64,000 bases of DNA. Source: Paenibacillus_AR sp051594765. GTDB taxonomy: Bacteria > Bacillota > Bacilli > Paenibacillales > NBRC-103111. Made by a program: the position numbers and the translations under genes. The notes beneath the pieces are model-generated. The model saw nothing but the letters and a program-made list of their open reading frames with translations, was not told where the DNA came from and did no database searches. The stretch spans positions 310,001 to 374,000 of the forward strand of contig NZ_JBPPGJ010000003.1 of NCBI RefSeq assembly GCF_051594765.1, written 5' to 3'. Below, piece after piece: positions 15,301 to 23,925 of this stretch (the first letter of the stretch is position 1; the number at the start of each line of letters is the position of its first letter).

Positions 15301-16749
15301 CTATCTCTTGTTCGCCGGCTGTACCTTCAGTAATTTACCCTTAACTGTGGTCTCCCGCATGGTGTTAAGCACCAGCCGGCCTTTGCCGTTCAGAATATCG
15401 ACGTACGAAGCATTGTCCTCTATGGTGATGATGCCAATGTCATCTGCCGTTACACCTTCGATCTTCGCAATCGTTCCCACAAAGTCAACGGCCCTGATCT
15501 TCTTCTTCTTGCCCCCGTTAAAATACAGCTTCATAATCTCATTACCCATGACGCTGTTCTTATCGGTCTTGGGAGTGGGCCGAGCCTTCATCTTCTTCTC
15601 GAAAGCATACTGGGCCTGCTCCGCCTCTTCCTTCGAAGGAGCACTCTTCCTTGGAATTTCATGCCCTATATAGCCCTCAATACTGATAACAAACTTCTCC
15701 TCATTCGGAGTGGCGAAGGAGATTGCCTTCCCCGTCTTCCCCGCGCGGCCGGTTCGGCCGGTTCGATGCACATAGCTCTCATTCTCTAACGGAAGATCAT
15801 AATTGAAGACATGAGTGATATTATCGATGTCAATGCCCCTCGCGGCTACATCCGTTGCGATCAGATAACGGAACTCGCCCCTCTTGAAGGCATTCATCAC
15901 CTCGTTCCGGTTGTCCTGCTCCATCCCGCCGTGGATGCCGTCACAGCTGTACCCATGCTTGTTCAACTCCTTGAACACCACCTCTACCCGGACTTGCGTA
16001 CGGCAGAAGATGATGCAGCTGTCCGGGTTCTCAACCGTCGTTACATCCCGGAGCAGCTTGAGCTTATGCTCGTCCTTCACGGTATACAAGGCATGTTCAA
16101 TTTGACTCTTCGTTCTTCCCGCGGTCTCGATCTCAATATCCATTGGCTGCTTCATATACCGGTGGCATAAGCTTTCTACATCCTTGGGCAAGGTTGCAGA
16201 GAACAGCAGGGTCATCCGGTGCTTGGGCAGCTCCCGAATAATCTTCTCCACCTGCTCAATAAAGCCCATGCTGAGCATCTCATCCGCTTCATCAATAACC
16301 AGGATCTTCACTTGCTCCAAGTCGATCGTTTGCTTCTCGATGTGGTCCATCACCCGTCCCGGCGTACCGACGACAACATGATTTTTATACGTCAACTGAT
16401 CTTTCTGCCTCTCGAAAGGCTGCTTCCCATAAATCGCGATTGCCTTGATCCGCTTGTACTTCCCAATATTCATGATATCCTGCTTGACTTGGTCCGCCAG
16501 CTCCCGGGTCGGGGTTAAGATCAAGGCCTGAGGCCGGTTCTCTTCCCAGTCCACCATTTCACAGACCGGAATCCCGTAAGCAGCCGTCTTGCCGCTACCC
16601 GTATGGGATTTGACCGCCATATCCCTATTCTCCAGCGCGTGAGGGATGACTTTACTTTGAACCTCTGTCGGTTGCTCGTAGCCCAAGCTCTCCAACGCCC
16701 GGATTATGGGGTCACTTAATTTATAGCTCGTAAAGCCTCGTTCACTCAT
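15301..16749 (-). CDS. dbpA: DEAD-box RNA helicase, DbpA/YxiN type
   Basis: A 482-residue ATP-dependent RNA helicase. Motifs in order: SHTGSGKT, PTRELA, TPGRV, DEAD, SAT, and the C-terminal HRTGRTGRAG. The last ~75 residues (KLYFNGGKKKKIRAVDFVGT onward) form the RRM-like domain that in DbpA/YxiN binds hairpin 92 of 23S rRNA, so a role in 50S assembly is expected. It is monocistronic with its own terminator. It lies between att-like repeats B and C, which is odd for such a gene, but it may simply be a second chromosomal copy carried by a cassette. Confidence 0.9.
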   Translation of the reverse strand: MSERGFTSYKLSDPIIRALESLGYEQPTEVQSKVIPHALENRDMAVKSHTGSGKTAAYGIPVCEMVDWEENRPQALILTPTRELADQVKQDIMNIGKYKRIKAIAIYGKQPFERQKDQLTYKNHVVVGTPGRVMDHIEKQTIDLEQVKILVIDEADEMLSMGFIEQVEKIIRELPKHRMTLLFSATLPKDVESLCHRYMKQPMDIEIETAGRTKSQIEHALYTVKDEHKLKLLRDVTTVENPDSCIIFCRTQVRVEVVFKELNKHGYSCDGIHGGMEQDNRNEVMNAFKRGEFRYLIATDVAARGIDIDNITHVFNYDLPLENESYVHRTGRTGRAGKTGKAISFATPNEEKFVISIEGYIGHEIPRKSAPSKEEAEQAQYAFEKKMKARPTPKTDKNSVMGNEIMKLYFNGGKKKKIRAVDFVGTIAKIEGVTADDIGIITIEDNASYVDILNGKGRLVLNTMRETTVKGKLLKVQPANKR

Positions 16750-16837
16750 ATAAGAACTCCTTCGTAATATCCTAGGTTATGTCGTCCACCCCTGCACTGC
16801 GTTTGTTTGCAATCATTTAGAATCAGGAAGATGACTC

Positions 16838-16870
16838 CTCATGATACGATAATTCCGATCGATAATCTAG
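16838..16870. repeat. Possible degenerate att-like copy (E)
   Basis: CTCATGATACG followed after a few bases by TTCCG and ATAATCTAG loosely follows the order of repeat B. The match is short and could be chance. It lies exactly where the primase relic begins. Confidence 0.2.
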
Positions 16871-16879
16871 CTTACTCTA

Positions 16880-17310
16880 ATGATCATCATCCCAGCTAAT
16901 GAACACGCAGCAGATCAAGAGCATCACGGTTGGTTGGACAGCTCTCACGGATTTTTCCGCCGTTTGGTCATCGTTCCGTTTCGTCGGGTGTTCAAGGGAG
17001 TGGAGGCCACAAAATGCTGCTGGAGAAGCTTTTGGAAGAACTGCCGGGCATCTTCAACTTTGCGATTGAAGGGCTTCGCCGCTTGAGAGAGCGAGACTAC
17101 ATCTTCTCCGAGTCCAAGGCAATCGAACAAGCGATCAACAGCTACAAGTCAGAGCAAAACCCGGTCATTTCATTCGTTGCCGACTTCGTCGAGAAGGAAA
17201 TGAAAGCGACAGGGTTTGGACAAACGAACTGTTCGACCACTTTCAAACTTGGTACAGACAGCAAGGCGAAACGGACTGCTGCGCGTTTTCACAAAAACAT
17301 GCCCCTACTT
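16880..17310 (+). pseudogene. P4/D5-type primase-helicase relic
   Basis: Three consecutive pieces in different frames spell the C-terminal part of a phage/plasmid primase of the P4-D5 (SF3 helicase) family. First comes SSHGFFRRLVIVPFRRVF (from about 16940). After a frameshift near 17010 comes LLEKLLEELPGIFNFAIEGL, then KSEQNPVISFVADFVEKE. After another near 17220 comes TNELFDHFQTWYRQQGETDC, ending FSQKHAPTYD. The coding trace stops at the rlmH attachment-like site. Such replication proteins are common in integrative elements. Dead gene: at least two frameshifts and no N-terminal half. Confidence 0.8.
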
Positions 17311-17322
17311 ATGATACGGTTC
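17303..17322 (-). other. Putative attachment site at the rlmH 3' end (C)
   Basis: GAACCGTATCATAAGTAGGG, spanning the last rlmH codons and stop. In Staphylococcus the SCC attB is at the same place in rlmH/orfX (E-A-Y-H-K-stop, with TATCATAA shared). The exact copy at 14975-14994 makes this a likely integration site. Confidence 0.55.
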
Positions 17323-17784
17323 CCCCCGGTTGATCTTAAACGCCCGGTACACCTGCTCCACCAGGATCAGCCGCATGAGCTGATGCGGGAAGGTCATGCG
17401 CCCGAAGCAGAGCTTGGCGTCGGCGCGCTTGAGCACGGACGGGGCCAGGCCATTGGAGCCGCCGATGACGAAGGCCACGCTGGAGCGGCCGTACGTGCCG
17501 AGGCGGTCCAGCTGGGACGCCAGCTCCTCGGACGTCCACATGGCCCCGTCCAGCGCCAGCGCGATGACGTAAGCGTCCGGCTTCAGCTGGGCCAGGATCC
17601 GCTCGCCCTCCTTGGCCTTCACCTGCTCCTCCTCCGCCGCGCTCATGGTCTCGGGAGCCTTCTCATCCGGGACTTCGTTCAGCTGCACCTTCGCATAAGG
17701 CCCCAGCCGCTTCACATATTCGGCAATGCCGTCCAACAGGTACTTCTCCTTCAGCTTACCGACCGCTACGATCTGGATATGCAT
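17305..17784 (-). CDS. rlmH: 23S rRNA (pseudouridine1915-N3)-methyltransferase RlmH
   Basis: A 159-residue SPOUT methyltransferase that uses SAM to methylate pseudouridine 1915 in helix 69 of 23S rRNA on whole 70S ribosomes. Length matches the family exactly. Seen: MHIQIVAVGKLKEKYL at the start, the SAM knot FVIGGSNGL, and the conserved end YRAFKINRGEPYHK. ATG 17784 follows GGGAG. Its stop codon lies inside the putative attachment site, which regenerates an intact C-terminus. Leftward of it the accessory zone begins. Confidence 0.97.
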   Translation of the reverse strand: MHIQIVAVGKLKEKYLLDGIAEYVKRLGPYAKVQLNEVPDEKAPETMSAAEEEQVKAKEGERILAQLKPDAYVIALALDGAMWTSEELASQLDRLGTYGRSSVAFVIGGSNGLAPSVLKRADAKLCFGRMTFPHQLMRLILVEQVYRAFKINRGEPYHK

Positions 17785-17851
17785 CGATTGCCGCTCCCTT
17801 GTCTTCTCCTTATCGTCTATCCTATCATCATCGGCCCCCTCCGGCGGAGGA

Positions 17852-18985
17852 TTAGGCCGACAGCTTCTTGCCTTCAACCGGCGTCCTGCTGCCCCGGAAC
17901 AAGGAGCGAACGGCACTCCACACCGCCTGATACAGCACAGACAGATATAGCGACGCCAACAGGCTGAAGAAGAAGGCCAGCCCGGTGAACAGGATGTAAT
18001 TCTTCGGGCCGCCCATGGGCTTCATGGAGTACTTGTACAGCGTCAGGAATGCCGGATGCAGCAGGTAGACGCCGAAGGAATGGCGGCTCACCTTTTGGAC
18101 CCGGGCATAGAAGGGGCTTGTCCGCGCGGAGAGCGCCTGTCCCCACCGGAGCAGGAACAGACTCAGGAAGAACACATTCCCCAGCGTAGCCACCTCGAAC
18201 CACGTATTCTCGAAGAAGACATGGCCGTAGCGGTCATTCAGATAGAGCGCGGGCACCGAAGCCAGGAAGACCAGACTCACCGGCACCACCCACTTCGTAT
18301 TCCGACCCAGCCACGCGGACACCTTGGGGTAATGAATCCCCACGTAAGCCCCGAAGAAGAAGTAAGCCGTATATGTCACCGCCAATGACGGCTTGTGGTC
18401 GATGGTGATGTACCAATGCCCCAGCGTATAGAAGATCCCCTGCACGGCGATCCCGATCGGGATCAGATACCGGCGGAGGAACGAGGACACCTTCACCAAG
18501 GTCATCAAGAGCGGGAACACCAGATAGAACTGCAGAATGATGATCATGAAGTACAGATGGTACCCCGTATCCGCCCATTGAATCAGCTTCAGGAACTTCC
18601 CCATATCGATCCGGATCGGATCCCCGGAGATGTACTGGTTGTAGACGTAGTAGAAGAACGAGAACAACAGATACGGGATCAGAATCCCGGTGATCCGCTT
18701 GCGGTAGAACTGCAGGCAGACGGCCCCGCTCCACTTGTCATAATACTGATAGAACAGCACCAGACTGCTCACCAGCAAGAACATCGGCACGGCAAACAGT
18801 CCCACCCGGTTCAACGCCACAAAAAACACCTGCGTGAAGGATCCCTCCTGCAGCGCCAGTAAAGACTGTCCCGCCTTGGCGGTGGCATCCGCCGTCGAGT
18901 GGATCAGCACCACGGCCAGTATGCTCATCGTCCGCAGCAGATCGATCTCCAGCAGCTTCGGCTTCTTCGTTGTCATCGTTCCCAT
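17852..18985 (-). CDS. Membrane acyltransferase, family 3
   Basis: A 377-residue multi-spanning protein of the acyltransferase-3 family, which O-acylates cell-surface sugars or lipids. The family opening EIDLLRTMSILAVVLIHST contains the conserved His; about ten hydrophobic segments follow, with SFGVYLLHPAFL near the C-terminus. Acceptor unknown. It is the last gene before rlmH and is separated from the CxxH gene by a terminator, so it probably has its own promoter. Confidence 0.85.
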   Translation of the reverse strand: MGTMTTKKPKLLEIDLLRTMSILAVVLIHSTADATAKAGQSLLALQEGSFTQVFFVALNRVGLFAVPMFLLVSSLVLFYQYYDKWSGAVCLQFYRKRITGILIPYLLFSFFYYVYNQYISGDPIRIDMGKFLKLIQWADTGYHLYFMIIILQFYLVFPLLMTLVKVSSFLRRYLIPIGIAVQGIFYTLGHWYITIDHKPSLAVTYTAYFFFGAYVGIHYPKVSAWLGRNTKWVVPVSLVFLASVPALYLNDRYGHVFFENTWFEVATLGNVFFLSLFLLRWGQALSARTSPFYARVQKVSRHSFGVYLLHPAFLTLYKYSMKPMGGPKNYILFTGLAFFFSLLASLYLSVLYQAVWSAVRSLFRGSRTPVEGKKLSA

Positions 18986-19014
18986 CCTGCACTTCCCATC
19001 CCCATAGAATCAAC

Positions 19015-19106
19015 CAAAAAAGCCTGAAGCCTTACCCGCTCCCGCTTCACCCCGGACACCGCCAGGCGGCCTCCGCGGCGGAGCTGCAGCTGCAAGCTTC
19101 AGGCTT
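19015..19106 (-). terminator. Large hairpin terminator after the CxxH gene
   Basis: On the minus strand AAGCCTGAAGC pairs with GCTTCAGGCTT, followed by TTTTTT. The loop is long and contains smaller GC-rich hairpins. Confidence 0.65.
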
Positions 19107-19171
19107 TCCCGCTTCTTTGTTCCTTTCGGCCTCGTAGCCGGAAAGCCTACACCGTCTCACGACCGGCGGTC

Positions 19172-19345
19172 TTAGACGACCAGGAACTGCGCCTGGCAGG
19201 TGCAGCCCTTCTCCTCGCAGGTCGGAGGCGGATTCCAGTTCTTGAACGGCGTCTTCTCGACGTCGACCACATCCGGCGCATCCTCGTATTCGTCCACGAA
19301 CCGGTCGATGGCCAGCTCCAAATGCTCTTTGCATACGACAAACAT
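19172..19345 (-). CDS. CxxH/CxxC zinc-binding-like small protein
   Basis: A 57-residue protein beginning MFVVCKEHLELAIDRFVDEY with a CxxH pair, and ending with a Cys-rich CEEKGCTCQAQF. I recognise it as the BA_5709-type CxxH/CxxC family, which often sits beside htrA and rlmH in Bacillales. The four Cys/His groups suggest metal binding. Function unknown. It follows htrC by 47 bp in the same direction and is likely co-transcribed. Ribosome site GGTGGG. Confidence 0.85.
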   Translation of the reverse strand: MFVVCKEHLELAIDRFVDEYEDAPDVVDVEKTPFKNWNPPPTCEEKGCTCQAQFLVV

Positions 19346-19392
19346 GTTGTCCCACCTGTTGTTTTCCGGACCGGCACCGGTCCATGTATTGG

Positions 19393-20592
19393 TTACTCGT
19401 CCTTCAGCTCCTCGAGAATCAAGGTGACGGAGGATTTTTTGCCGCCGCGGTAATAGGTGACCTTCACCTTGTCCCCTACCTTCTTCTCCTTATAGAGGAA
19501 CTTGCGCAGCGCGAGAGACCCGTCGATCGGCTGGGCATCCAGCTCCACGATCACGTCGTTCATCTTCAGCCCCGCATTCTTGGCCGGACCTACGGCGTTG
19601 ATAACCACAGCCCCAACCTTCACTTCGCTAGGCAGCTTCAGCACGTCCGCCGTGCTGCCGTCGAAGTCCTGCAGGTCCTGCGTAATCACGCCCACATACG
19701 GGCGGATGATGCGTTTATCCCGGATCAAGGTCTCGATGATCGGCTTGGCTTCGTTAATCGGGATGGCGAATCCGAGGCCTTCCACCCCCATCTCCGACAC
19801 CTTCATGCTGTTGATGCCGATGACCTTGCCCTCCATATTGACGAGCGCTCCGCCGCTGTTGCCCTGGTTGATGGCCGCATCCGTCTGGATCACATCCATC
19901 TCCCAGTCCACACTTCCATTATTGCCCAACGAGACCGGCATCGTAACCTTCGGCGAGCTGATAATCCCCTGCGTCACCGTCTGGGCGAAGTTAATCCCGA
20001 GGGGGTTGCCGATGGAGATGGCCGTCTGGCCCGTCTTGATCTGGTCCGAATCCCCGAACACCGCCGTCTGATCGATCCCGGAGGCATCCACCTCCATGAC
20101 CGCCAGGTCCGTACGCTGATCCCGGCCCAGCACGACCGCCTTCTTGCGGGAGCCGTTCGAGAGCACCACCTCGTAGGATGAGGCGCCTTCCACCACGTGA
20201 TTGTTGGTGACGATCCGTGCCTTGCCGCCCGTCTTCTCGAAGATGACCCCGGAGCCCAAGCCGTACCCGGAGGTCGGACTCTTCTCCGACTCCTTGTACG
20301 AGGAGACTACGCTAACCACCGTCGGCCGGACCTTGGCCGCTACCTCGACCACCCGATTCTCGCCTTCGGCGCTTCGGACACCCCCGAGGCTGCCGCCTTG
20401 CGAGCCGCCCCTCCCGAAGGAGCCCCCGCTGATGAGCAGGACCACGAGCAGCATCAGCACCATCCCGCCCCCGACGGAGCCGGCGATCAGCCAGAACAGA
20501 CGGTTCGGGTCCCGTGGAGAGGAACCGTAGGAACCCCGCTGCTTCCAACGTGATACTTTGGTGGAGTAGAAATCATCCTGAAACAAGCTCAT
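19393..20592 (-). CDS. htrC: HtrA-family membrane-anchored serine protease
   Basis: A 399-residue DegP/HtrA-type protease for extracytoplasmic protein quality control. Single anchor at about 34-55 after a cytoplasmic tail, a Gly/Ser-rich linker, then the protease domain with His132 (TNNHVVEG), Asp162 (RTDLAVMEVD) and Ser246 (NQGNSGGALV). One PDZ domain runs from about 290 to the end. Its place downstream of the wal operon matches B. subtilis YyxA/HtrC, so I use that name. Between it and walJ a small gene runs on the other strand. Confidence 0.92.
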   Translation of the reverse strand: MSLFQDDFYSTKVSRWKQRGSYGSSPRDPNRLFWLIAGSVGGGMVLMLLVVLLISGGSFGRGGSQGGSLGGVRSAEGENRVVEVAAKVRPTVVSVVSSYKESEKSPTSGYGLGSGVIFEKTGGKARIVTNNHVVEGASSYEVVLSNGSRKKAVVLGRDQRTDLAVMEVDASGIDQTAVFGDSDQIKTGQTAISIGNPLGINFAQTVTQGIISSPKVTMPVSLGNNGSVDWEMDVIQTDAAINQGNSGGALVNMEGKVIGINSMKVSEMGVEGLGFAIPINEAKPIIETLIRDKRIIRPYVGVITQDLQDFDGSTADVLKLPSEVKVGAVVINAVGPAKNAGLKMNDVIVELDAQPIDGSLALRKFLYKEKKVGDKVKVTYYRGGKKSSVTLILEELKDE

Positions 20593-20757
20593 GGGAATCC
20601 CCCCTCGGTTCGTATGTTCCGGTGACGCTATAGATAAGTGGATCAGATCAGGAATGATTCGGACGCTTATGGACTAGAATAGATAATGTCCGGCTCTGAT
20701 AGAGCCCCTAGATTCATAGAATCCCGATCCCGAATTACAAAAGGAGTGTTTCCCTTA

Positions 20758-20985
20758 ATGCGCCGTTACACCCAACCGCATCCCATGGACTACGTGGACT
20801 TGGTCGGCAAGCTCGCTGATCTGAAGGAAGAGCATTACCGCACCACGCTTGCCCTGACGGCGATCATGGAGCTCCTGACAGAGAAAGGGCTCCTGACCGA
20901 GCAGGAGATCCGCTCCAAGGCCGCCGCCCTCGACGTTCTCGTGAATCTGGCGCCTACGCCTCGCGGAGCCAATCCCACTTGGTAG
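20758..20985 (+). CDS. Small conserved-looking helical protein
   Basis: A 75-residue hydrophilic protein, MRRYTQPHPMDYVDLVGKLA, then a predicted long helix (LKEEHYRTTLALTAIMELLTEKGL). ATG 20758 follows AAGGAGTG at good spacing, which supports translation. It reads against the surrounding wal/htrC genes, and its last 32 bp overlap the end of walJ tail to tail. No family is recognised. Confidence 0.6.
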   Translation: MRRYTQPHPMDYVDLVGKLADLKEEHYRTTLALTAIMELLTEKGLLTEQEIRSKAAALDVLVNLAPTPRGANPTW

Positions 20986-21760
20986 GCCGATCGTGGTACG
21001 TGTCCATCAGGGTGGGGCCGTTGTCCCCGCAGCGGACGCCGTACTGCTCCAGCACGCTGCTGACGGACATGCGGGCCAGATCCAGCATGTTGTGGTCCCG
21101 GCTCAAGTGGGCCAGATAGACGCGCCGCAGCCGGCTGGAGAGAATCTCGTAGAGCCCTTCGCCGGCCGCCTCGTTGGACAAGTGTCCGATATCGCTTAGA
21201 ATGCGGCGCTTGATGTTCCACGGATACCGCCCCATCCGGAGCAGCTCGATATCGTGATTCGACTCCAGTATCAGCACGTCGCAATCCTTCAGCTGCTCCT
21301 TCACCTTGGCGCTCATGTACCCCAGGTCCGTTGCCAGCCCCAGCTTTTCGTCGCCGTCATAGAAGCAGTAGCCTACGGGCTCCGCCGCATCGTGGGAGAT
21401 GGCGTACGATTCCACGCACATCGACCGGATCTCCAGCGACGCTCCCGTCTCCAGGACACAGCGCTTGTCGGAGGCGATCTCTCCGATCATCCGGTCCAGC
21501 GCCTCCCAGGTGGCGGCGTTGGCATATACCGGCAGGGCATGCTTCCGGGCAAAAGCGCCCAAGCCCTTGATATGATCGGCATGCTCATGAGTGACGAAGA
21601 CCGCGTCCAGCTCGGACGCCGCCACCTCCCGCTCCGCCAGCAGCTGCTCGATCTTCTTGGCGGACAGCCCTGCATCGATCAGCACCTTCGACTCCTCGTT
21701 GGCGACCAGAATGGCATTCCCCGTGGACCCGCTGGACAACACCGTAAAGCGCAATGACAT
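20954..21760 (-). CDS. walJ: WalJ (YycJ) metallo-beta-lactamase-fold hydrolase
   Basis: A 268-residue MBL-fold enzyme. The metal motif THEHADHIKG is present, as are SSGSTGNAIL at the N-terminus and YAISHDAAEPVGY. In Bacillus, WalJ/YycJ is the last gene of the walRK operon and is thought to act as a nuclease linked to DNA maintenance. Here it follows walI by 83 bp. Confidence 0.93.
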   Translation of the reverse strand: MSLRFTVLSSGSTGNAILVANEESKVLIDAGLSAKKIEQLLAEREVAASELDAVFVTHEHADHIKGLGAFARKHALPVYANAATWEALDRMIGEIASDKRCVLETGASLEIRSMCVESYAISHDAAEPVGYCFYDGDEKLGLATDLGYMSAKVKEQLKDCDVLILESNHDIELLRMGRYPWNIKRRILSDIGHLSNEAAGEGLYEILSSRLRRVYLAHLSRDHNMLDLARMSVSSVLEQYGVRCGDNGPTLMDTYHDRPTKWDWLREA

Positions 21761-21843
21761 AGCTCTTCCTGCTCCCTCTCTTGCAACTCTCTATCCCAAA
21801 ACCTGACCCCCGGTCAGCTTGCATGTTCTCTTGATGGTTACTC

Positions 21844-22599
21844 TTAACGCCCTCGTCCGTAAGACTGGATGGCCTCTACGGCTCCCGTGAACGCGTGCAC
21901 GTAGTACGGCTCCCCATCGGACAAGGTGATTCTCCAGTTCGGCACCAAGGTCTGATCCTCCGAATCGAACAATTGCCCGTGATACCCGAGCTTAATATCC
22001 GTAATCACGGCGCCTTCAGAGAGATAGCTCTCCGCCAGGGTCCGGATGGCTGTGTAAGCGGAGATGATTTTTTGGCCGGAAGGGTCATTGGGACCCCCTC
22101 CTGATTTTACTTCAACATAGGTCTGTTTGTAACCCGTTATTTCACCGTTCTCGGCAAAAAGCTGCAGCACCACGTCAAACATCGGCAGCTCCCGGTACAG
22201 CTGATGGAATACATAGACACCGTCCTTGCTGACGGGCGAATCCAGCCTGTACTGATCGAAGTGGCTGATCAGCGACTTGGATTGGATCTCCCGTAGCGTC
22301 GTCCGGCTCATCAGGCTGATGAAGCGGATGGGCTTCGCCAGCTCCATCTCCTTGGGCTCCCGATATGCCTCGGGGTACCGCACGTTGATCGTGGACAGCT
22401 TCGGCGTATCCTTCGGGATCGCAGAGATGACCCGGATGCTCTTCGTATCCAGCAGCTTCTCCGTGTCCTCGATCAGGGTGGCCGAATCCCGCTCCGACGC
22501 CGTCGGGCTGAACCGGTCGGCCCACAGCTGGTAGCCCAGCAGCACGTTCAAGAACAGAAAGGCCATTATGAGTATCGTCTTGGCTCGTCCCCAGTTCAT
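21844..22599 (-). CDS. walI: WalI (YycI), regulator of WalK
   Basis: A 251-residue protein with one N-terminal anchor (AKTILIMAFLFLNVLLGYQLWA) and an extracytoplasmic YycI-type domain. With WalH it contacts and restrains the WalK kinase at the membrane. C-terminal segment PNWRITLSDGEPYYVHAFTGAVE resembles the family end. It follows walH with a 33-bp gap. Confidence 0.92.
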   Translation of the reverse strand: MNWGRAKTILIMAFLFLNVLLGYQLWADRFSPTASERDSATLIEDTEKLLDTKSIRVISAIPKDTPKLSTINVRYPEAYREPKEMELAKPIRFISLMSRTTLREIQSKSLISHFDQYRLDSPVSKDGVYVFHQLYRELPMFDVVLQLFAENGEITGYKQTYVEVKSGGGPNDPSGQKIISAYTAIRTLAESYLSEGAVITDIKLGYHGQLFDSEDQTLVPNWRITLSDGEPYYVHAFTGAVEAIQSYGRGR

Positions 22600-22632
22600 C
22601 CTACCGCCTCCGTTCCGCCCGGCTGGGCTCCC

Positions 22633-23925
22633 TTATTCGATCACTTCGAGGCTTCCGTCCCGAAGCTCCGCAATCCACTTGGGCATGTACTCCACCGTCT
22701 TCTCCTTCACCACCGGCTTCAGGCCGGGGAACACCCGGGTGACCAGCGCCTTCTTGCTGTACTGCTGCAGCTTGGCATCCAGGCTCGCTCCGCCCTCCAG
22801 CACCGTCTGCTGCTTGGCCGTTCCCTTCGGATCCGGGATGATGAGCGAACGCTCGAAGTTGGAGACGATGCCTTTTTGAACGACGACCTTCATGTAGCCG
22901 ATATTGTCATTCTTCACGTTGACCACCGGGTAGCCCTCCAGATACTGCCGGAAGACGATGGTCTGGGGCCCGAATACTTGGCGTGGCGCCACATTGGAGT
23001 AGAGGAATGTGCTGTTCCAGCCCCCGTGCTGGTTGATGAACTGGATGGTGGAGAGCAGGTTCACCTTGATCTCGTTCTTGCTGTCCACCGGCGCCGTGAC
23101 CGGGTCTGAGAAGATCATCCAGCGCTGGTTGGTGCGGATCTGCAGCCCCCGAATACTGTCTGTGAAGATCTGGTTGCCGTCCCGGTCCGGCAGAGACCGG
23201 ATCTGGCTCGGATCCACGAACAGGCTGCGCTTCAGCTGGTCCGCGGTGTACAGGGTATACGGCATCGTAATCTGGATGGCCGGCACCGGCTCATCGGGCA
23301 GGTAATAGTCTCCATCCACCGTATGGTACTTCGTCAGAGATTCCCCCAGCTTCAGCCGGACGTCCAAGTCCTTCACCGTCACATCCGCCTTCACCGCCTC
23401 GTACACCATGACATTCGTATCCGAGATAAAGAAGGCTTTGACGTCATCCTTGGTGCCCTTGTAGATCCAGATCCGCGTGATCAGTTCGTTCTCCGACGAC
23501 GCCTCCTCCTTGGAGATGGTCATAAGACTCTGCAGCACGTTGAAGGGAATCCCTTCCTGGAACCGGACCTCGATGCCTTGGTAATTATCCCGGATATCGT
23601 CCCAATCGATGTTCGCGGCGAAGACGTTGGTCTTGCGCAAGCCGTCGAAGGTACGCTGCCGCAGGAAGTCGAAGATGTTGCGGTAGTGGTTCAGGAACGG
23701 CATGGGATAGAGGACCGTGTGCGTTTTTTTGCCGTAATGCAGGATGATCTGGTCGGGGAACACCACGTCCTTCAGCTCCGCCTGAGAGCCCGACAGCTGC
23801 TCCGTCTCCACATACTCCCCTGTCGATATAGGCTCGGGGCGGGGCGAGCTGTAGCCGAGCATATAGCTCTGGACCAGGCTTACCAACACCAATACGGTCA
23901 GTATGAAGCTCTTCGCCTTCTCCAT
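22633..23925 (-). CDS. walH: WalH (YycH), regulator of WalK
   Basis: A 430-residue protein with an N-terminal anchor (SFILTVLVLVSLVQSYMLGY) and a large external domain of the YycH fold. It acts together with WalI on the essential WalKR cell-wall system. The start codon directly abuts the walK stop, showing tight co-translation. Confidence 0.92.
   Translation of the reverse strand: MEKAKSFILTVLVLVSLVQSYMLGYSSPRPEPISTGEYVETEQLSGSQAELKDVVFPDQIILHYGKKTHTVLYPMPFLNHYRNIFDFLRQRTFDGLRKTNVFAANIDWDDIRDNYQGIEVRFQEGIPFNVLQSLMTISKEEASSENELITRIWIYKGTKDDVKAFFISDTNVMVYEAVKADVTVKDLDVRLKLGESLTKYHTVDGDYYLPDEPVPAIQITMPYTLYTADQLKRSLFVDPSQIRSLPDRDGNQIFTDSIRGLQIRTNQRWMIFSDPVTAPVDSKNEIKVNLLSTIQFINQHGGWNSTFLYSNVAPRQVFGPQTIVFRQYLEGYPVVNVKNDNIGYMKVVVQKGIVSNFERSLIIPDPKGTAKQQTVLEGGASLDAKLQQYSKKALVTRVFPGLKPVVKEKTVEYMPKWIAELRDGSLEVIE

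Larger units (their letters stand above)
7611..17322. mobile_element. Putative SCC-like cassette array at the 3' end of rlmH
   Basis: Direct repeats resembling the last rlmH codons lie at 7611-7672 (A) and 14975-15026 (B), plus half-copies at 12285-12315 and 12337-12375. The authentic site is in rlmH at 17303-17322 (C). The region between holds regulator/enzyme/exporter sets of mixed base composition and a primase relic. No ccr-type serine recombinase or other integrase is present in it. The array may extend left of base 1. Boundaries and mechanism are inferred from the repeats alone. Confidence 0.45.

Noticed and set aside
16838..16870. Counting site E as a firm att copy
   Set aside because: Only about ten bases agree in a row; kept as a low-confidence repeat.
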